In this document: positions 25,834-35,001 of the stretch, piece after piece
Layout: every line of letters begins with the position of its first letter
How positions within the stretch are numbered: position 1 is the stretch's first letter
Source: Ruminococcus sp. Phil11
GTDB taxonomy: Bacteria > Bacillota > Clostridia > Oscillospirales > Ruminococcaceae
Assembly: GCA_001940925.1 (NCBI GenBank)
Contig: MSGZ01000042.1
Coordinates: 2,726-66,725, forward strand
Direction: 5' to 3'
Length of the DNA stretch: 64,000 bases
Notes under the pieces: model-generated
What the model was told of the DNA's origin: nothing
What the model saw: only the letters and a program-made list of their open reading frames with translations
The model's database searches: none
Translations under genes and position numbers: made by a program

Positions 25834-27024
25834 TTTCCACCCGCAATAAAAGTCCTGTGTTCCGTAATACGAATAAGCAGCGTTCTCATTATATGCAAAA
25901 CCGATGCCGATCCGCTCATATTTGCTGCTCAGTAGATTGCTTCTGTGACCGGACTTGGAGTTGTACCAGCCGTTCACCGCGGAAAACGGATCCAGATAGC
26001 CGAAATCAATGTTTTCCGCGCACGCCTGCCAGTCTATGCCGAAGTTCAGCAGACGGTCGCCGAATTTGGTGCCGTCCAGACTGTTGTGGGAGCAGAAGTC
26101 ATTGTCCGCCATTTCCCTGCTGTGCTGCAGTGCGGCCTTTGCAAGCTCCTCGTCCCAGATGTAGGGATCCAGACCGTTGACGCCGCGCACGCCGTTCGTC
26201 GCATAGTATGCCAGCTTGGAAAGCACCTGAAACTCGCTTTTGTCCTCAAGATGCGGAAACGCGATGCTTAGTCCTTCCTTCTGCACGAGCACGGCATAGA
26301 GCCGGTTCTGCTGATGATCGTCACGGAATTCCGCAGCGGTATAGCCCTCCGGAGCCTCATACGACGAGCAGATGATATAGTATCCGAAAATATCGTCGTT
26401 ATGTGCGAACGCGATCATCGTCTGTTCCGGTTCCGCAGCGTAGATCGCAAAGATGATATTGCCTGCCTGATACTGCACGGTCAGCGTCTCATCCGGCTGC
26501 GCATCGCGGCTCAGTACGGAGACCGAAGCACCGAGCGGATACGCTTTCTGATCTGCGATCAGCACAGTTTCCGTCTGTTCCTGCGGCGGTACCGTCAGAA
26601 TCGGCTCCGCAGTCGTGACAACCGGCTCTGTCGTCGTTTCCTCAGACACTGCCGTTGTTTCCGGCGGCACAGTCGTTTCCGGCACGGAATCCTTTGCATA
26701 GGGATTCTTCGGCATCGGGATCTGCCCGGCGATCATCCGCAGCACACAGACCGTGTCGGACGGATCGACATGCTGGTCACCGTCTGCATCCGCATTGGCA
26801 AGGCCCTCATCCGTGATGATGACCGTTACATCCTCCACACAGAATCTCGCAAGCAGTACGCCGTCGGAAACGTCGATCTTCCGGTCAACATTAACATCCC
26901 CCGGATATTTTTCAAAGCCTGCCGCATGAAGAACGGAGATGCTGAGCAGCACCATTGCTGCCGAGAGCAGGGCGGTCAGGCATTGTCGTGATTTCTCTTT
27001 CTTCTTTGAACACTTCCTTTTCAT
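25831..27024 (-). CDS. CAP/SCP domain protein with N-terminal dockerin
   Basis: This secreted 397-residue protein has, after the signal peptide (about 1-35), a dockerin right at the mature N-terminus (PGDVNVDRKIDVSDGVLLAR, then ADADGDQHVDPSD). A Thr/Pro/Glu linker follows at about 107-155, then a spacer domain and a C-terminal CAP (YkwD-like) domain at about 270-397 with FCSHNSLDGTKFGDRL, CAENIDFG and GHRSNLLS. Bacterial CAP proteins are secreted and mostly of unknown activity. Its dockerin belongs to the same sub-class as that of the GH2 enzyme (DVSDxVLLARx, ITDxGxANA). The start at 27024 has AGAGG eight bases upstream. Confidence 0.88.
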   Translation of the reverse strand: MKRKCSKKKEKSRQCLTALLSAAMVLLSISVLHAAGFEKYPGDVNVDRKIDVSDGVLLARFCVEDVTVIITDEGLANADADGDQHVDPSDTVCVLRMIAGQIPMPKNPYAKDSVPETTVPPETTAVSEETTTEPVVTTAEPILTVPPQEQTETVLIADQKAYPLGASVSVLSRDAQPDETLTVQYQAGNIIFAIYAAEPEQTMIAFAHNDDIFGYYIICSSYEAPEGYTAAEFRDDHQQNRLYAVLVQKEGLSIAFPHLEDKSEFQVLSKLAYYATNGVRGVNGLDPYIWDEELAKAALQHSREMADNDFCSHNSLDGTKFGDRLLNFGIDWQACAENIDFGYLDPFSAVNGWYNSKSGHRSNLLSSKYERIGIGFAYNENAAYSYYGTQDFYCGWK

Positions 27025-27065
27025 TGTGAGTACCTCTTTCAAGAACACACATCAGACGGTGCGGA

Positions 27066-30000
27066 TTACTCCACAGCCTTGATCGAGCCTGCCATGTCGA
27101 TCGCACGCAGCTTCCGGCGCAGCAGGAGATTGACCAGCAGCGTGAACACAAGCGTTACGGCCGCTGCCAGTACAAAGCAGTACCACGGAATATCCGGTGC
27201 AAACATTACGACATCGACCTCCGCCGTTTTCACGACATAGCGGCAGAGGAAGATTCCTGCGAACAGACCGGCGGCTATTCCCAGTACCGAAGAAAGGATG
27301 TTTTCACGAAGGACATAGGCATACACCTCTTTATCGTAGAAGCCGAGCACCTTGACGGTCGCCAGCTCCCTCTGACGCTCCAGAATGTTGATATAAGCGA
27401 GGTTATACAGAACCGCGAGTGCCAGCAGTCCTGCAAACACGATCACGACGGCCACAACATAGCCGAGTGCCTTGACCAGCTTCCGGAAGTTTTCTCCGCT
27501 TTCGGAAGTAAAGTCCAGCCGCAGCAGCGCGTCCGAGCGGAGCAGATGCTCTGCAAACGCGTCCTCATCGGTATCCGGCTGTTCATTGACGAACACACAG
27601 TTGCTTTCCATGCTGCCGAACAGCGATTCATAACAAGCCTTCGTCATCCAGACACGGTTCAGCGCGTAATTCTCCGCAATGCCCGTGACCGCTACAGGAT
27701 GCGACGCATCCTCCAGCATGACATTATCCCCTGTTTTGATATTCAGCAGCGCGGCAAGCTTTTCGTTCAGAACGACGCCGCTGTCCTCAAGCGGACAGGG
27801 TTCTTTGGTCCTGCGGTCACGCAGTACGATGTAATCGCTGAGCGTTTCCGCATCCTCCGGAACTGTAACCGTGCCCTCGTAGCTTCTGCGCCCGGTCCGG
27901 ACAGTGCACGATCTGACCGCACCGAACTGATAACCCGCGACCGCATCGGTATGCTCCAGCGTGTCGCGGAGTATCTCCTTGTTTTCCGTGCTGCCGTCAT
28001 AAATACCAACAGCATCATAGACCAGTACCTCCTGATACTGCAGATCCACGATCGCCGCAATGGCATGATACAGCCCGAAGCCTGTCAGCAGCAGTGCCGT
28101 ACAGCCGCAGATGCCGATCACGGACATCAACACTCTTGCACGGTACCGGAAGAAATTGCGGATCGTGACCTTTGTATGGAAGCTGAGCTTCCGCCAGAGC
28201 CATTTGCATTTTTCGAGCAGGACGCGCTTGCCGTTCTTCGGTGCCTTCGGGCGCATCAGCTGCGCGGGCATTTCCTGCACGACCGACGTACAGACTGCAG
28301 CCGCCGTCACGCCGGTGCAGATCAGTGCGGCCGTCAGACAGATCAGCGCATAGCCCCAGTGATACGGGCAGTGGATCTTTGGATAATGATACATCATCTG
28401 ATAACATCGGAACAGCACCTTCGGGAACAGCTGGTCGCCGATCACCGTTCCGACTGCCGTTCCGAGCACACTGGCCAGCACCGTATACAGCAGATACTGC
28501 GCCGTGACCGACAGGCCGGAGTAGCCGAGTGCCTTGCAGGTTCCGATCTCGGTGCGCTGCTCCTCGACCATGCGCGTGACGGTCGTCAGGCAGACCAGCG
28601 AAGCAACAAGCAGGAAGAACACCGGGAAGATCCGTGCGATGCGGTCAACACGGTCGGCGTCGTCGCCGTAGCTGCTCCAGCCGGGATTTTCGCTGCGGTC
28701 AAACACATACCATTCGATCTGTGCTCCGACATCGTCCAGCGTTTCCAGAGCCTCCTGATATTCCTTCTCGCCCTGTTCCAGCGTTTCCTTTGCATCCTTC
28801 AGACGGATCCGCTCGACCTTCTCGGTCTTTTCCAGATCGGATTGTTTTCTGGAAAGCTCCAGCTTGGCATCTGTCAACTCCTTTTCCTTCTTGTTCAGTT
28901 CATCCTGATACTTGATGATATCCTGATTGCCCTTCACCAGCTTGTCCATCGCCGTTTTAAGCTGCTTGCGGCTGATCGTAAGCTGCTGCGCATTACTTTC
29001 GATATCAATGATCTCGTTCTGGACATCGACCTTGCAGTTGCTCAGGTACCAGTCGATCGTATCCTCATAGTTCATCTTTTCGAAGTTGTCATCGCTGTCA
29101 ACCGGCGCTTTGAAAAAATTGAACATCGCCTGCGAAACATTAAATTCCTCAGAATCGTATTCTGCCATTTCGTTGATGAGATCCTGAAGCTCTGTCGGAT
29201 ACGGCGGAATGATCGTGGAATCTCTGTAGCTGTGGATCACACCGAGCACATAATCAAAGCGGTCAACCTTTTCGCGCAGCGCATCCAGCGTACCGTTTGC
29301 CTGCTTTTCCTGCGCGTCAATGGTTTTCTGCTGCTGATCGATCAGCGCGGCATTTTTTTCATAGTCCGCAGCCTTTTCCTTGTATTCCTTCCACTGCTTG
29401 TCGAGCTCCTCGCGGCCGGTTTTCAGATCATTTTCAGCCTTTTTCAGTTCAGTCTTGCCGTTTCTGACGGACTTTTCCAGTTCCTTCAGACCCTTCTCGT
29501 ACTGCTCTTTGCCTTCGTCAAGTTCAGTGCGGACATCCGCAAGCTTCTGCTCGACCGTCTCGCGCATCTGTTCGGCGCGCGGCGCACAGAGCTTTTTCTG
29601 ATCGGCAAGGATCGCATCGGCGCAGTCATTGACGACCGTCAGATACCGCTGCTCAAAGCTGCTGATCTCCGCAGCGTCTCTGAGCCGCAGCCAGACGTCC
29701 GTATAGACATCGGATTCAAATGCTTCCGGCGGCACAAGCAGAAAGCAGTCGATCCGGCCGTTGCCGATTGTTGTCGTTCCGCGCTCAAAATCCACGTACA
29801 TCGACGAATCCGCTCTGCCAACAACGGTAAACTCCTTCTGCTTCAGAAGCGTCTCCGCGCTGTCGGGCGTAACAGCCTTTACCCTGTCGCCGATTCCGAT
29901 CTCTGCGGGCGTATTCACCTCGATCAGACATTCATCGGCCTTTTCCGGCATTCTGCCTTCTGTCAGCACAGGCTGATTGATCTGCTGCCCTTCCTTTTTT

Positions 30001-30356
30001 CCGTCAGACGTCAGACTGTAGATCTTCACCGTCACATCTGCGGTATTATCTGAAACCGGCATGAACACCGTTTCCTGATATCCGCCGCAGACCTGCGCGA
30101 CCTCCTTGCGTGCCGCAAGCAGATCCAGCTCCTCATCACAGAATCCGGCGGTCGAACGCAGATGCAGATCCGAGAGTCCCGTTTCCCGGTAATACCGGTC
30201 GGCAGACTGCTTCATATCGGTGCCCGTCACTTTCAGGCCGGAGAAAAATCCGGTGCTGATCGCAATAATGCCGAACAGCGACAAAAAGCGTTCCTTCGAC
30301 CGAAATGCGCTCCGAAGCGTATTTCGGAATAGCTTTCGTTTGCCCATGCCGGTCAC
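27066..30356 (-). CDS. ABC exporter permease, FtsX type, with long coiled coil
   Basis: This 1096-residue permease has an N-terminal membrane helix (FLSLFGIIAISTGFFSGLKV), a first extracytoplasmic region, and a long charged coiled coil at about 265-545 (repeated EKGLKELEKSVRNGK-like heptads). Three membrane helices follow at about 590-720, a fourth near 770, a second outside domain, and a final FtsX block at about 975-1085 (LAYINILERQRELATVKVLG). The second FtsX block mirrors the first, as in two-repeat MacB-like exporters for peptides or lipids. The GTG at 30356 overlaps the ATPase stop as GTGA and has GGAG eight bases upstream; an ATG at 30347 is the alternative. Substrate is unknown. Confidence 0.87.
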   Translation of the reverse strand: MTGMGKRKLFRNTLRSAFRSKERFLSLFGIIAISTGFFSGLKVTGTDMKQSADRYYRETGLSDLHLRSTAGFCDEELDLLAARKEVAQVCGGYQETVFMPVSDNTADVTVKIYSLTSDGKKEGQQINQPVLTEGRMPEKADECLIEVNTPAEIGIGDRVKAVTPDSAETLLKQKEFTVVGRADSSMYVDFERGTTTIGNGRIDCFLLVPPEAFESDVYTDVWLRLRDAAEISSFEQRYLTVVNDCADAILADQKKLCAPRAEQMRETVEQKLADVRTELDEGKEQYEKGLKELEKSVRNGKTELKKAENDLKTGREELDKQWKEYKEKAADYEKNAALIDQQQKTIDAQEKQANGTLDALREKVDRFDYVLGVIHSYRDSTIIPPYPTELQDLINEMAEYDSEEFNVSQAMFNFFKAPVDSDDNFEKMNYEDTIDWYLSNCKVDVQNEIIDIESNAQQLTISRKQLKTAMDKLVKGNQDIIKYQDELNKKEKELTDAKLELSRKQSDLEKTEKVERIRLKDAKETLEQGEKEYQEALETLDDVGAQIEWYVFDRSENPGWSSYGDDADRVDRIARIFPVFFLLVASLVCLTTVTRMVEEQRTEIGTCKALGYSGLSVTAQYLLYTVLASVLGTAVGTVIGDQLFPKVLFRCYQMMYHYPKIHCPYHWGYALICLTAALICTGVTAAAVCTSVVQEMPAQLMRPKAPKNGKRVLLEKCKWLWRKLSFHTKVTIRNFFRYRARVLMSVIGICGCTALLLTGFGLYHAIAAIVDLQYQEVLVYDAVGIYDGSTENKEILRDTLEHTDAVAGYQFGAVRSCTVRTGRRSYEGTVTVPEDAETLSDYIVLRDRRTKEPCPLEDSGVVLNEKLAALLNIKTGDNVMLEDASHPVAVTGIAENYALNRVWMTKACYESLFGSMESNCVFVNEQPDTDEDAFAEHLLRSDALLRLDFTSESGENFRKLVKALGYVVAVVIVFAGLLALAVLYNLAYINILERQRELATVKVLGFYDKEVYAYVLRENILSSVLGIAAGLFAGIFLCRYVVKTAEVDVVMFAPDIPWYCFVLAAAVTLVFTLLVNLLLRRKLRAIDMAGSIKAVE

Positions 30357-31054
30357 CAGTTGATCTCCGCAACCGGAACAGGATTCGGCTGCAGCTTCAC
30401 GGATGCGACCTTGCCGCCGCGCAGCTCAATCACACGGTCTGCCATGGGCATCAGCGCACGGTTATGCGTAATAATGACAACGGTCATGCCGTCCTGACGG
30501 CAGCTTTCCTGCAAAAGCCGCAGAACGACCTTTCCGGTCTCGAAATCCAGCGCGCCGGTCGGCTCGTCACAAAGCAGGAGCTTCGGGGTCTTGCAGAGCG
30601 CACGCGCGATCGAAACACGCTGCTGCTCTCCGCCGGAAAGCTGTGCCGGAAAATGATCGGCGCGGTCGGCCATACCGACCTTCTGCAGCATCTCGGACGG
30701 AGAAGCCGCTTTTTTGCAGATCTCGGAAGCAAGCTCGATATTCTCGACAGCAGTCAGATTCTGCACCAGATTGTAGAACTGGAACACAAACCCGATATCC
30801 TCGCGGCGGTAGCGCGTCAGCTCGCGGCGGCTCAGGCCGTCCACGCGGCGGCCGTCCACAATGATCTCTCCGCTGTCGCAGCGGTCCATTCCGCCGAGCA
30901 GATTCAGAACCGTTGTCTTTCCTGCTCCGGAGGGCCCGACAATGATAACGAGCTCCCCCTTTTCGATATCAAAGCTGACATTGTTCGCGGCCCGGACGCT
31001 GATCTCCTCCGTTTTATAGTCCTTGCAGACATCTTTCAATGATACAAACGGCAT
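30353..31054 (-). CDS. ABC transporter ATP-binding protein
   Basis: This 233-residue MacB/LolD-type ATPase has Walker [17 protein letters not shown], the signature [15 protein letters not shown], Walker [13 protein letters not shown], and a switch His in VVIITHN. It powers the adjoining FtsX permease, with which it overlaps by 4 bases. It begins 15 bases after hpt, so it may be transcribed from the strong hpt promoter. It is the only ABC ATPase in the window and could in principle also serve the ATPase-less permease at 41883. Confidence 0.93.
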   Translation of the reverse strand: MPFVSLKDVCKDYKTEEISVRAANNVSFDIEKGELVIIVGPSGAGKTTVLNLLGGMDRCDSGEIIVDGRRVDGLSRRELTRYRREDIGFVFQFYNLVQNLTAVENIELASEICKKAASPSEMLQKVGMADRADHFPAQLSGGEQQRVSIARALCKTPKLLLCDEPTGALDFETGKVVLRLLQESCRQDGMTVVIITHNRALMPMADRVIELRGGKVASVKLQPNPVPVAEINW

Positions 31055-31069
31055 CTGTCTTTCCTCTCG

Positions 31070-31624
31070 TCACTCTGCATCCGGATGATAGACCATAATA
31101 TCCGGCAGCATACGGAATTCCTCATTATAATCCAGTCCCCACCCGACCACGAACAGATCGGGGATCGAAAAGCCGATATAATCGGGAATGACGGCTGTTT
31201 TCAGATGCTCATATCTGCGAGACGGCTTATCAAGCATCGTCGCAATGCGGATGCTGTTCGCGCCCTTGTCCGAGAAATTGCGCATCACGGTATCCATGGT
31301 CTGTCCGGTATCGACGATATCCTCGACGATCAGCACATCCCGCCCGCAGACGTCAATGCGCTCGCCGAGCTCAAAAATCGGCGAGCCGGCAGGCCGCGTT
31401 CCCGCATAGGACTGCACCTTCAGGAAGTTGATCTCACAGGGGATCGTCAGCCTGCGGATCAGATCGGCGGAAAAGAAGACGGCTCCGCGCAGCGTGCAGA
31501 GCACAAGCAGAGGATTGTCCTCCGGCGTTCCGGCATAATCCCTGCTGATCTCGGCAGCCATTTCCCGGATGCGTTCGCAGACCTCCGCATTTGTTTTCAA
31601 CAGTGTAAAGCGTTCCTGCTCCAT
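31070..31624 (-). CDS. hpt: Hypoxanthine (guanine) phosphoribosyltransferase
   Basis: This purine-salvage enzyme makes IMP/GMP from hypoxanthine/guanine and PRPP. At 184 aa it has the family's length. VLCTLRGAVFFSADLIRRL carries the pyrophosphate loop and VLIVEDIVDTGQTMDTV is the PRPP signature. The ATG at 31624 has AAAGGA nearby and a consensus promoter upstream. It is divergent from thrH and is followed closely by the ABC exporter genes. Confidence 0.94.
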   Translation of the reverse strand: MEQERFTLLKTNAEVCERIREMAAEISRDYAGTPEDNPLLVLCTLRGAVFFSADLIRRLTIPCEINFLKVQSYAGTRPAGSPIFELGERIDVCGRDVLIVEDIVDTGQTMDTVMRNFSDKGANSIRIATMLDKPSRRYEHLKTAVIPDYIGFSIPDLFVVGWGLDYNEEFRMLPDIMVYHPDAE

Positions 31625-31675
31625 ATTTCGTTATCCTTTCGCAAACAGTGCTTTTTCATTGCACCAATTATAGTT

Positions 31676-31704
31676 ATTATACCATATTCAAAAAGGCATG
31701 TCAA
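31676..31704 (-). promoter_or_regulatory. Consensus promoter of hpt and the ABC exporter
   Basis: Minus-strand TTGACA (31699-31704), 17-bp spacer, TATAAT (31676-31681), TGG extended -10: a full sigma-A consensus. Confidence 0.88.
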
Positions 31705-31774
31705 TGGATTTTATCTATTTTTATATATATTTATCCCAATATGAAGCCTGAAAAGACTTTTTCGCACTCCCCCA

Positions 31775-31803
31775 TTGAAATTTCCGGTCTGTTGTGTTAT
31801 AAT
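31775..31803 (+). promoter_or_regulatory. Promoter of thrH
   Basis: TTGAAA (31775-31780), 17-bp spacer, TATAAT (31798-31803), TGT extended -10. Confidence 0.8.
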
Positions 31804-31858
31804 AGTGCTAAAGCTGCTGCCGCAGCGGGAACCTAAATGTTTGAAAAGGAGAACCATT

Positions 31859-32470
31859 ATGTCCATGTATATCACCTGTCTCGATCTCGAAGGCGTACTC
31901 GTTCCGGAAATCTGGATCGCTTTTTCCGAAGCCAGCGGAATCCCGGAGCTTCGCAGAACGACCCGCGATGAGCCCGATTACGACAAGCTGATGCAGTACC
32001 GCCTTGCGATCCTCAAGGAGCACGGTCTCGGCCTGAAGGAGATCCAGGCAACGATCGAGCAGATCGAACCGATGGAGGGCGCAAAGGAATTTCTGGATAA
32101 GCTGCGCGCGCTCGGTCAGGTCATCATCATCAGCGATACGTTTTCGCAGTTTGCCGCCCCGCTGATGCGAAAGCTCGGAATGCCGACGATCTTCTGCAAT
32201 TCGCTGGAGGTCGCACCGGACGGCACGATCACCGGCTATAAGATGCGCTGCGAAAAGTCCAAGCTGACGACCGTCAAGGCACTGCAGTCGATCGGCTTTG
32301 AGACGATCGCAAGCGGAGACAGCTTCAATGACCTCGGCATGATCCTCGCGAGCAAGGCGGGCTTCCTGTTCCGCTCTACCGAGCAGATCAAGAAGGAATA
32401 TCCGCAGCTGCCTGCGTTTGAAAGCTACGACGACCTGTTTGAAGCGATCAAGGAAGCAATGGCAGAGTAA
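31859..32470 (+). CDS. thrH: ThrH-type phosphoserine phosphatase / homoserine phosphotransferase
   Basis: This HAD-superfamily enzyme (203 aa) opens CLDLEGVLVPEIWIAF, where the first Asp of DLEG is the phosphorylated nucleophile. IISDTFSQF, a conserved Lys region and ASGDSFNDLGM (motif IV) complete the active site. Its layout closely matches the Pseudomonas ThrH protein, which hydrolyses phosphoserine and can pass the phosphate to homoserine. It probably serves serine synthesis. The ATG at 31859 has AAAAGGAG six bases upstream; the longer frame starts inside the promoter. An unknown gene follows 24 bases later. Confidence 0.88.
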   Translation: MSMYITCLDLEGVLVPEIWIAFSEASGIPELRRTTRDEPDYDKLMQYRLAILKEHGLGLKEIQATIEQIEPMEGAKEFLDKLRALGQVIIISDTFSQFAAPLMRKLGMPTIFCNSLEVAPDGTITGYKMRCEKSKLTTVKALQSIGFETIASGDSFNDLGMILASKAGFLFRSTEQIKKEYPQLPAFESYDDLFEAIKEAMAE

Positions 32471-32494
32471 ACGCCTTTCAGGGAGGGCGAACGC

Positions 32495-33181
32495 ATGAAC
32501 CTGATCCACAGCAGCAGGATCCCGCTCGGATTCCCGACGCTGCAGCCGCTGCCCGCACTCGTGAACGGGACGATGCTGCCGCCGGATGTAAAGCAGATGA
32601 TCCAGAATCAGACATACACGGTAATTGATGAACCCCGGCACAAGTCGTGTCTGTATGTCAGCCGCGAATATGCCGGCAGGACGGAATACTACATCATAGC
32701 ACCGGCTGAACCGGATACCAAAATGGCTCCGGGCATGGCACTGGCAGATCTTTGCTGTGTCACGGTCTCGCCGCTCGAGGCACTGATCCTCGGTTCCGGA
32801 TACGGCTGTGCTGCGTATACCTATCTCGGCCGGATCCGCAAAGGGGAAGATGCCGGGCTTGTCTGTGCCGACCCTACTGCACCGGAGCTCTGGAAGACGC
32901 CCGACTGCGATACCCGCGTGATGCTGACATGCTGCGGCTATTCCGTGCTCAGCTCATGCGGAACGGCTGTCCTTCTCTATCACAGACACAGGGGATGCAA
33001 TGAACTCCGCGTCAGTGCGGAAAACGGCTCGTTCTGTCTGATGTCGCATCCACGCGGGTGTGTACCGAGCATGTCGAGTTATCCGTGGTCGTATGACGTC
33101 ACGGCGGAGCAGGCGAAGCAGCTGCTGCATCCGGATGCGCTTCTGGATTTTTACCGGCGCGTGAGCAACTCATACAATTAG
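32495..33181 (+). CDS. Unknown cytoplasmic protein (228 aa) downstream of thrH
   Basis: A good ribosome site (GGAGGG) precedes the ATG at 32495, and the gene lies 24 bases after thrH. The product has no signal peptide or membrane helix. It is notably cysteine-rich (about ten Cys, including DLCCVTVS, MLTCCGYSVLSSCG and HPRGCVPS) and ends in a helical DVTAEQAKQLLHPDALLDFY segment. I do not recognise the family. The cysteines are not in spaced CxxC pairs, so no specific metal site is suggested. A terminator follows at 33192. Confidence 0.65.
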   Translation: MNLIHSSRIPLGFPTLQPLPALVNGTMLPPDVKQMIQNQTYTVIDEPRHKSCLYVSREYAGRTEYYIIAPAEPDTKMAPGMALADLCCVTVSPLEALILGSGYGCAAYTYLGRIRKGEDAGLVCADPTAPELWKTPDCDTRVMLTCCGYSVLSSCGTAVLLYHRHRGCNELRVSAENGSFCLMSHPRGCVPSMSSYPWSYDVTAEQAKQLLHPDALLDFYRRVSNSYN

Positions 33182-33191
33182 AATTCTTTTG

Positions 33192-33222
33192 ACAGCCGAA
33201 GAGCCGTGTGTTCTCCGGCTGT
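33192..33222 (+). terminator. Terminator after the thrH unit
   Basis: ACAGCCG and CGGCTGT (7 bp) plus GAG/CTC inside a small bulge are followed by TTGTATTATTG. Confidence 0.6.
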
Positions 33223-33289
33223 TTGTATTATTGTATTCGGCAAATTGTTTTGCAAGGCGCATTTTTTCGCAGAAATTCGGCAAAACGCC

Positions 33290-33318
33290 TTGACACAACT
33301 GTCTTTTTGTGATATACT
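33290..33318 (+). promoter_or_regulatory. Promoter of the hydrolase/acyltransferase unit
   Basis: TTGACA (33290-33295), 17-bp spacer, TATACT (33313-33318), TGA extended -10. Confidence 0.82.
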
Positions 33319-33361
33319 GATGTAAAATTGTAATATGAATATTCCCAACGGGAGGACGGAT

Positions 33362-33904
33362 ATGCGCATACTGAATCTGCACGGCTTTCTCGGTGCAGCC
33401 GATAATAAAAATTACAAGGCACTCTGCGGTCTGATCGCTCCGGAACGGATCGTTTCCCCGAAGCTTGATTATCTGCATACCGCACCGGACGATCTGCTCC
33501 GTCAGCTTGCGGAGACCGCTGCCGATCCGGACTTCATTTTTATCGGGCAGAGCCTCGGCGGACTGTACGCAGACCTTCTGAGCCGCCGCATGGACCGCCT
33601 CTGCATCCTGACGAATCCCTGCTACTTTCCGCACACGCTTTCGCTGATTGCGGATGAGGGGATGCCGGCGGAATATCTTGCGCGGTACAGGGAGCTTGCG
33701 CCATCCGGCATCAATCCGCTGAGCGTTGTGCTCTGCGGCGATGCCGATACGCTGATCACCGGGAACCTGGAGCGCAGCAGAACGCTGTCTGAACATGTGA
33801 CCTCCGTTCCGGGCGGGCACAGCTCGATCGAAAATCTGGCCAATCATCTTGCGGAAGCACTGCGTACCCTGAAAACGATCACGGAGGATGAAACTCATGC
33901 ATGA
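33362..33904 (+). CDS. YqiA-like alpha/beta hydrolase
   Basis: This small esterase-like protein (180 aa) starts MRILNLHGFLGAADNKNYKA, with HGF as the oxyanion region. The nucleophile elbow is FIGQSLGG (Ser), an Asp lies in VVLCGDADTLI, and the His is in VPGGHSSIE. The short length and layout are those of the YqiA/UPF0227 esterases. Its substrate is unknown. The ATG at 33362 has GGGAGG six bases upstream; the reading from 33335 has no such site. It overlaps the acyltransferase start by 8 bases. Confidence 0.75.
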   Translation: MRILNLHGFLGAADNKNYKALCGLIAPERIVSPKLDYLHTAPDDLLRQLAETAADPDFIFIGQSLGGLYADLLSRRMDRLCILTNPCYFPHTLSLIADEGMPAEYLARYRELAPSGINPLSVVLCGDADTLITGNLERSRTLSEHVTSVPGGHSSIENLANHLAEALRTLKTITEDETHA

Positions 33905-34928
33905 TGCTCCGGTTTCAAAGTACAGAACGCAGATCATGGGGGTTGCCGCAGTTTTCGTTCTGCTGCATCATTACATTACCAGCCTGTACAAAGACATGTA
34001 CCTCCCTGTCCTGACGGTGCTTGCCAAGCGTGCGAACATCGGGGTGGATATCTTTCTGTTTCTCTCCGGCATCGGACTTTACCGTTCCATGAGCAGAGAC
34101 GGAAAGGCACTGCCGTTCTATCAAAGGCGCATCACCCGGGTGCTGATCCCTGTGCTGCTGATCTCACTGCCCTACTGGCTCGCAAGAGATTTCCTGTACA
34201 GGCGTGACGGCATCGGCATGTTTCTGCTCAACTGGACGACACTGTCCTTCTGGACGCACAACAACCGGACTGCCTGGTACATTTCGCTGCTTCTTGTACT
34301 GTACCCGCTTTATCCGCTGATCTTCCGGATGCAGAAAAAGCATACCGTCAGTATCGTGATCCTGACTGCCGCTGTATTTGCCGCAGTCGCGGCTGTGTTT
34401 CAGTTTGCACCGGAGATCTACGACAAGACTGAAATCGCGATCACGCGCATCCCTGTGTTTCTGATCGGTTCCCTGACCGGAGAGATCCTCTTTTCAGAGA
34501 AGCCGGAAGCAAAGCGGTTCAAACCCGCTGTTGTGATCTATACCGTTCTGACGGTGCTGATGTTTGCGTTTGCCTTAACACCGCTGAGAAAACACGGTGA
34601 CACCGCTTCGCTGCTGTACCGTTTCGGCAGCGGCGGAGCCGGGATCCTGCTCACGCTGCTTACTGCCAAGCTGCTTGATCTGTGCAGCAGTTCCAAATTA
34701 CACGGCTGTCTGAAAAAGCTCGGCGCACTTTCACTGGAACTGTACCTGATCCATATATTTATCATGAACACAATGAACGCACTTCGCATCGGCGAAAAAA
34801 GCAGCACCGGTGTCCGGCTGCTCCTGATTACGTGTGCGGTCACGGTTTCCGTTCTGATGACGCTCGGCGTCGGCATGATCGAAACAAAGCTCCGCAGCAG
34901 GCGTGCGGAACAGCAAAAAACAGCCTGA
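33897..34928 (+). CDS. Membrane acyltransferase (acyltransferase 3 family)
   Basis: This polytopic protein (343 aa, about ten helices) has FVLLHHYITSLY near the N-terminus, the His-containing motif of acyltransferase-3 (OafA/YrhL-type) proteins. IGVDIFLFLSGIGLYRSM follows at the usual distance. Such proteins O-acetylate or O-acylate cell-surface glycans. The start at 33897 has GGAGG nine bases upstream; the ATG at 33888 abuts that site. Coupling with the upstream esterase-like gene may hint at paired acylation and deacylation (inference). Confidence 0.85.
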   Translation: MHDAPVSKYRTQIMGVAAVFVLLHHYITSLYKDMYLPVLTVLAKRANIGVDIFLFLSGIGLYRSMSRDGKALPFYQRRITRVLIPVLLISLPYWLARDFLYRRDGIGMFLLNWTTLSFWTHNNRTAWYISLLLVLYPLYPLIFRMQKKHTVSIVILTAAVFAAVAAVFQFAPEIYDKTEIAITRIPVFLIGSLTGEILFSEKPEAKRFKPAVVIYTVLTVLMFAFALTPLRKHGDTASLLYRFGSGGAGILLTLLTAKLLDLCSSSKLHGCLKKLGALSLELYLIHIFIMNTMNALRIGEKSSTGVRLLLITCAVTVSVLMTLGVGMIETKLRSRRAEQQKTA

Positions 34929-35001
34929 CCTCTCCCCTGCCGGGACCGGCGGCCGGTTCTCCTTATCAATCACCCTACTTTACTGAATAGGAGCGGGAAA
35001 T

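Noticed and set aside
27546-30053. 835-codon open frame antisense to the ABC permease
   Set aside because: The sense strand encodes a full FtsX permease overlapping its ATPase gene; the antisense product has no recognisable domain or signals.
34929-34960. GC-rich hairpin after the acyltransferase as terminator
   Set aside because: GGGACCGG/CCGGTTCT can pair but no T-run follows; the regulator gene downstream may share the transcript.
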